DNA from: Apostichopus japonicus
Lineage: Eukaryota > Echinodermata > Holothuroidea > Aspidochirotida > Stichopodidae
Direction: 5' to 3'
Assembly: GCF_037975245.1 (NCBI RefSeq)
Contig: NC_092562.1
Coordinates: 26,213,054-26,277,053, forward strand
DNA: 64,000 bases
In this document: piece after piece, positions 58,344 through 64,000 of the stretch
Position numbering within the stretch: the first letter of the stretch is position 1
Layout of the letters: the number at the start of each line of letters is the position of its first letter
Notes under the pieces: model-generated
What the model saw: the letters and a program-made list of their open reading frames with translations, nothing else
Told to the model about the DNA's origin: nothing
Databases searched by the model: none
Position numbers and translations under genes: made by a program

Positions 58344-60281
58344 GTTGCATCTAAGCATTTCCTATTTTGAAATTAACAGCAATATCATTAAAAAAATATA
58401 TATCTGCTCAAGGGGGGGGGGGGCGGGCGGTCGCCCCCTTCGTCCCCCATTTGGCCACGCGCCTGCGGTTTGAAATCTTGTAGGAAACAGGCCAAATGGA
58501 AACCCAGTGAACCCATATCGATGTGGATCATATTTATGATTTTACGTACTTACACTCATACACAAGAGATGTACAGACATGATAATAGCATGAGTGACAA
58601 ATTGCTATACTGTCACAGGTCACAGAAACGACCACGAAGATGCATGCAGCATTTGTTGGATGCAGTTTTAGCCACCGCCAAATATGATTTGGAAAATACT
58701 CTCAAGCATTATTTTCTATTTATAGCCACAGAAAAAATAATTATGCCACCAAACATTGGGGGAAATTAGATACTTTAGACATGTCTACCCGCCCCTCCCC
58801 CTCCCCCATGATCGCCGCCCATGCCACTATATATTCTAACTATACTGTCTTTAGTTTCTTTAGAGCAGGTATGACAAAGTTCAGATGTGTCGGTTCTGAC
58901 GTGTCAATCGTTGAAGTTGTTTATAACTTTGTTGCGATTTCCGAGGAAGGTTCTAGTTTCAAGACTTAGAAGTATTTTATCCTATAGCCTACATTAGCCA
59001 ATCAGGCTGCATAGTGCGTGAAGCAGTGAAGAGCATTTCCTTTGTCCGACTGCAAGTCTGTATATCACGATCAATTTCTCTAAATTCCCAAAGAAGAAAA
59101 CGGTCCATTCATCAAGTCGTCGATTTTACGATAAAAATGTAAGGTATTGTCGTTATCTAATCCCCTCCTTATTACCACAATATCAATAGACTGCTAGATC
59201 TTACGAGTAATTAAACTTGAAAAGATATCGAAAATAGGAATTGCTACCAACTTGTCAAAACGCCGAAAATCGGAAAATTACCAATATTGGTGGTGCATGA
59301 ACTAACCGTGACAACGAATTAGGATTAAAGTTCTTCTTATGTTCCAATGTTTTCGCAAATTTACACCCGACCTTTGAAATCATGTGCACGCCACCAACAG
59401 CACCTGATCATATGACAAAGTTTAACGTACTTAAATCATCTTAAGGGTGGCGTCACCAAAGAATGTTTTGGGAAGACCGAGGTGAGGAGTTCCGGGGAGG
59501 GGGGGGGGGGTGGGATGTAGGTCGAGATTATATGATAGAAGTTTATAAGTTCCATATATATTCCATATAGGGAATTGGTTTGACGATTATCAAGGAAAAC
59601 ATATGAAAACAAATTCCAGTGCGGTAGTCGTTGTTGGGGAGGGGCAGGTGAAGAAGCAGTTTCTTATGAAACTGTCTAACCCCTTAACACCCACTCTACG
59701 TCACCCAACCCTGAAGTACAAAACCCCACACACTACTTTCCCTACCCATTACCTCGTATATGTGATCTTGATATCAGCGGGAACAGGGTCATGTGTGAAT
59801 ATGTTATTATTATCAGACACGTACATGCGTGAGAACATACATCGATAAACATTTTAATAACAGTATTAAACCGACACTTTGCACTGTGTATACAGACTCA
59901 CCCTTGACCTACCCCAAGAGCAAAGGAGGTGGAGTATAAACTGAAACATTCTGTGTAATATATGTGAGAGAAAAACAAATTGTATTTCTTTTAACCCATG
60001 CTTGTATCATGCTTAGAACCATTCATCAACTGGCCTTTTGTTATGTCATACGTAATAAATGTGAGCACGTCTTCCTGGTGTGAAGAAATTTGGCAAGTCA
60101 TTCTAGGCTGATTAATAGTGTGTTTAGTGCTTGCTACGATCCTGTGATCTTATCTGTGATACCGCATAGTATCAAATCCCTGCTTGGACTTGTGAATCGA
60201 ACCCACCACATGCTTTTTTTTTAATTCGTAAGAAAATGGGGGAAATGGAAAACAAGAATGGAAACGGATGAAAGCCCTCCC

Positions 60282-60312
<31 letters not shown>

Positions 60313-63300
60313 ACCACAAAACCCGCAAAATGAAGTTAGGCCATGGAGGTCTGTTTTTACCTCCATGGTTAGGCCTACTTGAAAACTGCACATTGAATAG
60401 AAACATAGCAATGAAAGAAGAAAGAAAATAATAAAAAACATCCAGAACTGTATTTGCCTGCAAATACCCAGTATTGTAGTGCGCGTTCGTGGATGCTTGC
60501 AGTATTAAGAAGAATTTGGTGGTTGTTCATGCTGTTAGTTTTTGAACGGACAACACACCAGGGAGTGTAGTCATATATGTACCTACAAAGTTAGGGTTCT
60601 CTTGAGCGACATTTCATGCTCAGAATAAGATAGCTTCTGACACTGCAAATGTACAGAGACTATGTGAAACTTTAAGTTCCAACGTCCAGTCATGTAGGTG
60701 GTTCACTTGGCCAGTATTGCCAATATTGTAGCGCGTAAGCGCACTACAAAAACAAAACCCCCAAACAACTAAACAGAACACCGCGAATATTTTGGAAATC
60801 GAGACTAATCCTAAGTTTATCAAACTGTGGATACTCTGTCTCTGTCCTTTTCTTCTCTCCCCCCCCCCTCCCTGCCCATGGTGCTAAGTGGCTGGTGGCG
60901 CACTGCCTTTTTATTGCAGGCTTGATTTTGCGCGCCTATACGACTCACCTTCCGTCCGAAACTCTCCAAAAGCCTTAGTCTAAATGGCGGTATGTCTAAA
61001 GTTCTACATGTGCATGTTACATGTGATTCTCACGAGGTGTCTAGAGTATCGTATTCCGATGATAGCAGTCATAACGAACCCCCATGTTCATGTTTCGGCA
61101 TTTGATCCTCGCGATCATGTGTCTAGCGCACACTACAATATTGTCATCTTAGCAATGGCATCGTATTTTTCTCAGATACCTAGTTGGAACTGTGATTTTT
61201 ACGACAGTGTGTTTATAGTGTTGTATTCAAATTCTAACAGTGATATCGTAGTTGGAAACGTTCTTAACATCAGACATGTGATATGAAACTCTGAAACGTA
61301 GAATGTTCCCGATATCCCATAAATGTTGTCAAGGGTGTTAAACACTGAAAAAGAAAACAAACTGAATTTGACGTTTATCCTGATTATATGAATGTTTTCC
61401 CATGCTTCACCGATATGATTCAGGACCGTGATTAGGTTACGGAAGATATTACCGTTTTATTGAACACCGTCCTGAGAGAGGGGTCCCGAGAGGGGGTGGG
61501 GTGGGGGCCCTCTCTGTGTACAAACCTGATATTAGTACCATATTCGAATTCTATAACCCTGATCCTAGCAGCTTTAGCTATATATTTACCTATAATTGCA
61601 AGTTATGCACATTAGGCCGTTGCTGAGTGGAAATGTTTGTTTTCAAAACTGTTTGCGACAAGGTAGGCCGATGCATAATTCCGCAGTGCTGATAACAAGT
61701 ACAAGGAATGAAATTATGTTAAAATAGAACAAACAGTACAAAGCGCTAATTTGAAAAGCTCCCCACTTGATTGACAGTTAAGAACCCAATAATCAGTCGT
61801 GAATTTTTAAGAGCATGTTTCTACGAAGTTAATGTCGAGCAATATGATACACGTCACGAATCCTTTCGACTCCAAGCATTGCGAACCTTCATACAGTGAA
61901 ACGTTTACTTATCATAACATCGCATGGGGTAATCTCAAGCAATTTGATCCTTCAACACAATGATCACGTTTTTAACATTCATATATCAAAATCATCTCAC
62001 AAATTATAAGTGAAATATTCATTACAGAGAATGCAAAACTGTACATACTGCAGACATATAGGCTACACTAAGAAGTACCACTTTAAGCGCTACGATAACA
62101 GAAAACAATAACCTACAGTCGCCACGTATATATACCGCTATGATTTCAAACAATTTCAGAGTCGGAATAAAGAAACAGGTTAAAATCTAACAATTTTAGC
62201 TATATATGCTAAAGAAGGTTGAATGAAAACCGAAACTTTTCAAACACTTTGTGCACATGCAGTGATAAGCGATCAAATTGTCACGAATCAAGAGAGATTA
62301 TAAGGACAGTGCACGCTTGGATGTTATTCACTTGTCAAGCAACGAAATGATCACCAAAGTCACCTGCTTATGAATCCCAGGCACCATGGGCGGGATTACG
62401 GGGGGGGGCAAGAGGGGGCATTTGCCCCCCCCCCCACTTTTTCCCAGACCTTAGTTGTTTTTTTTTGTCGTTTTTGCAGACAAATATGCACAACCCTAAT
62501 CGAAATTATTCCCCCACAACAGCTTTATCAAAATAGGCCTATTTGATTCGAATCTAAGTCGAATTTGTGATTAACATAGTAGCATGTAGCATGCAGAATA
62601 ACTGGACCTAGAGCTAGCACATGGTTCGCAGCACAGGTTACGAATCCTGGAGCTAACAAACTAGCGATTCAATTCTGCATGTGATGAATCCGCGGAATGT
62701 GCTACAGTGCTAGCTTCAGGAATTGATTTGAGATTGAGATTTGAATTGAGAAACGATTTACGAAAGCCAAATTTGCATATTGGGTATATCAATAATTAAA
62801 TTCAATATACTGACACATGACATCCCCCCCACCCCCCGTGTCATTGAACAATATGCAATGGCAATGCCGATGTAATTTCTTTACTGCTCGAAATCCTGGA
62901 ATGATGCATGCAAATCGAATAATGTAAATTACAAATTGGCACTAACACAGCAACACATTAAATACATTGTTACAGTATACAGCACTCGGCAGTGTCGGTA
63001 GGGCCGATAAAATAATGTGTGGCTTCGAGTTCCGTTTTCGGATCTATTCTCGATGATGAATGAAACACTTACGTTTGGTTTTGCATAAAAGTGGGGGGGG
63101 GGGGTGAAGGTATGTTCAGCCCCCAATATTTGCCAAGTGCTCCAAGAAGTGGGGACCGCGGGAAGAATTTCGAAGTGGGTGCTGAACATATTCTTGATCG
63201 GTCCAATGCACAATATACTAATAATTTTAGGTGGAAAGAACTGTCTAGATGTGATTTATTGTTACCAGAGGTGTCATATTTGCTGATCTAGGATTTCCTT

Positions 63301-63316
63301 TTTGCTTAAATTTCGA
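58344..63316. other. Unassigned, relic-rich stretch
   Basis: No gene is recognised. A segment at 58886-58935 resembles upstream segment Y. G or C runs with hAT-like context lie at 58413-58430, 59500-59512 and 62390-62437 (the last with GGGGGCATTTGCCCCC and ACTTTTT). A C12A18 junction is near 60280-60309, and AGGCCATGGAGGT/ACCTCCATGGTT forms a short palindrome at 60334-60372. A 100-codon open frame at 60984-61286 has an ATG but no recognisable domain and no splice or expression evidence. Confidence 0.4.
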
Positions 63317-63603
63317 CGATCCTTGCCAACCGATGATGGCGCTCCGCTTAGATAGTGACGTATAACAAAAGTTGTACATCACCATCTGACCATATGTTAT
63401 ACTATCAATCCTCTTCAAATATTTAAATGATAATTAACTATCTAGATACAATTGCAGACATGAGATCCATATTTCAAGGATGGGTACATGCAGCTTAGAG
63501 CACTCGGGAAGTGCCGTTTCCGGCCATCTGGAGGGTTTGTAAAGCCAAAAAATTTCTTGTACGCTCCGCGCCAACCAATGGTGGCGCTCCGCTTAGATAG
63601 TCT
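63317..63603 (-). repeat. Two reverse copies of the core module
   Basis: A partial copy at 63317-63360 and a fuller one at 63503-63603, both ending GGTGGCGCTCCGCTTAGATA or a close variant. The fuller copy has the GTGCCGTTTCCGGCCATCTG edge. Termini of a host element are not evident. Confidence 0.7.
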
Positions 63604-64000
63604 TGATGGCAGGTTTGCCCCTCCACATTCACAACTCAAATCCCGCCCCTGCCAGGCACCATGCACCCCCTCCCCTATACCCACGGCGAGACAAACTGTA
63701 AACATTCCGCCACGTGGCCATAGGCTTTCGGCGTTGGAAGAACATTGGGAGGACGGTGAGTTAACGATGGGTGACAAGAACCCTGCCATTAACACGCGAA
63801 GCGCCAGCGGATATATACGATCAACACCCGGCTTGCTAAGAGGGAAGGGGGAAGAGACACGAAATGAAAAGGACAAGACACATACAGAATATCCACAGAT
63901 AGTTTAGTTAAAACAGGTGTGAGCACGGTTCAAAGACGCTCACAGTGGTGGACTTTTTAGTTGTTTTCTGTTCTGTTTTTTTTTTTCATGGTGCAATTTT
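63604..64000. other. Right edge, unassigned
   Basis: No gene or repeat recognised. Open frames on both strands are short, overlap the repeat to the left and lack protein features. Confidence 0.35.

Noticed and set aside
60984-61286. 100-codon open frame with ATG
   Set aside because: No recognisable domain, and length is compatible with chance; kept only as a note in the region entry.
63442-63907. Two overlapping 139-144-codon frames on opposite strands
   Set aside because: They run through a core-module repeat also found in many other elements; composition is repeat-like.
1-64000. tRNA, 5S rRNA or other standard RNA genes
   Set aside because: Read on both strands, no convincing cloverleaf or known RNA core was found apart from the U2 fragments.

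Overview
The window looks like AT-rich nuclear DNA from a marine invertebrate, most likely a deuterostome and perhaps an echinoderm (inference). Genes are split by GT-AG introns, there is no bacterial-type gene packing, and the sequence is full of hAT-like miniature transposons with long G or C runs, LINE, DIRS-like and LTR-type relics and microsatellites. The class of animal cannot be fixed from the sequence alone.

The only convincing host genes are a minus-strand cluster of three-exon sulfotransferase-superfamily genes. Each full gene encodes 310 aa: exon 1 (287 nt) carries the 5'-phosphosulfate-binding loop, exon 2 is 112 nt, and exon 3 (534 nt) carries the 3'-phosphate-binding R-x7-S motif and the C-terminus. 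Gene 1 (26256-31584) and gene 3 (44003-53843) are intact. Gene 2 (36479-42389) has lost its start codon and phosphosulfate loop through a 114-bp deletion. A decayed unit (32.3-34.9 kb) keeps only a broken exon 1. A more divergent exon 1 at 2267-2547 belongs to a further gene that must run off the left edge. The array units share 3' flanks, introns and upstream segments, so insertions in one copy can be dated against empty sites in the others.

Left part, 1-25 kb: a 5.7-kb TTAA-flanked transposon (3103-8841); a TIR element with 5-bp target duplication (10020-11335); a CR1/L2-like LINE reverse transcriptase relic (about 12235-14401) split by a hAT element that is itself split by a second hAT element; then a tandem array of 37-bp units copied from the 5' end of U2 snRNA (14402-20243). 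The array is interrupted by a 4.8-kb TA-flanked transposon and ends in a 350-bp sequence that recurs at 31.9 and 54.2 kb behind a single U2-like head. A foldback element follows at 21.7-22.7 kb.

Middle part, 25-54 kb: the sulfotransferase-like array, with a tyrosine-recombinase relic and an 81-bp inverted repeat in gene 2, and a 2.8-kb LTR-type insertion, a solo-LTR-like insertion and a TIR element in gene 3 intron 1.

Right part, 54-64 kb: a second copy of the 20.2-21.4 kb segment, expanded by insertions that include a hAT element with a perfect 8-bp target duplication, then relic-rich DNA with no recognised gene.

The most unusual feature is the U2-derived array, with its two levels of higher-order repeat, its position directly after a LINE coding end, and its link to a dispersed U2-headed repeat.
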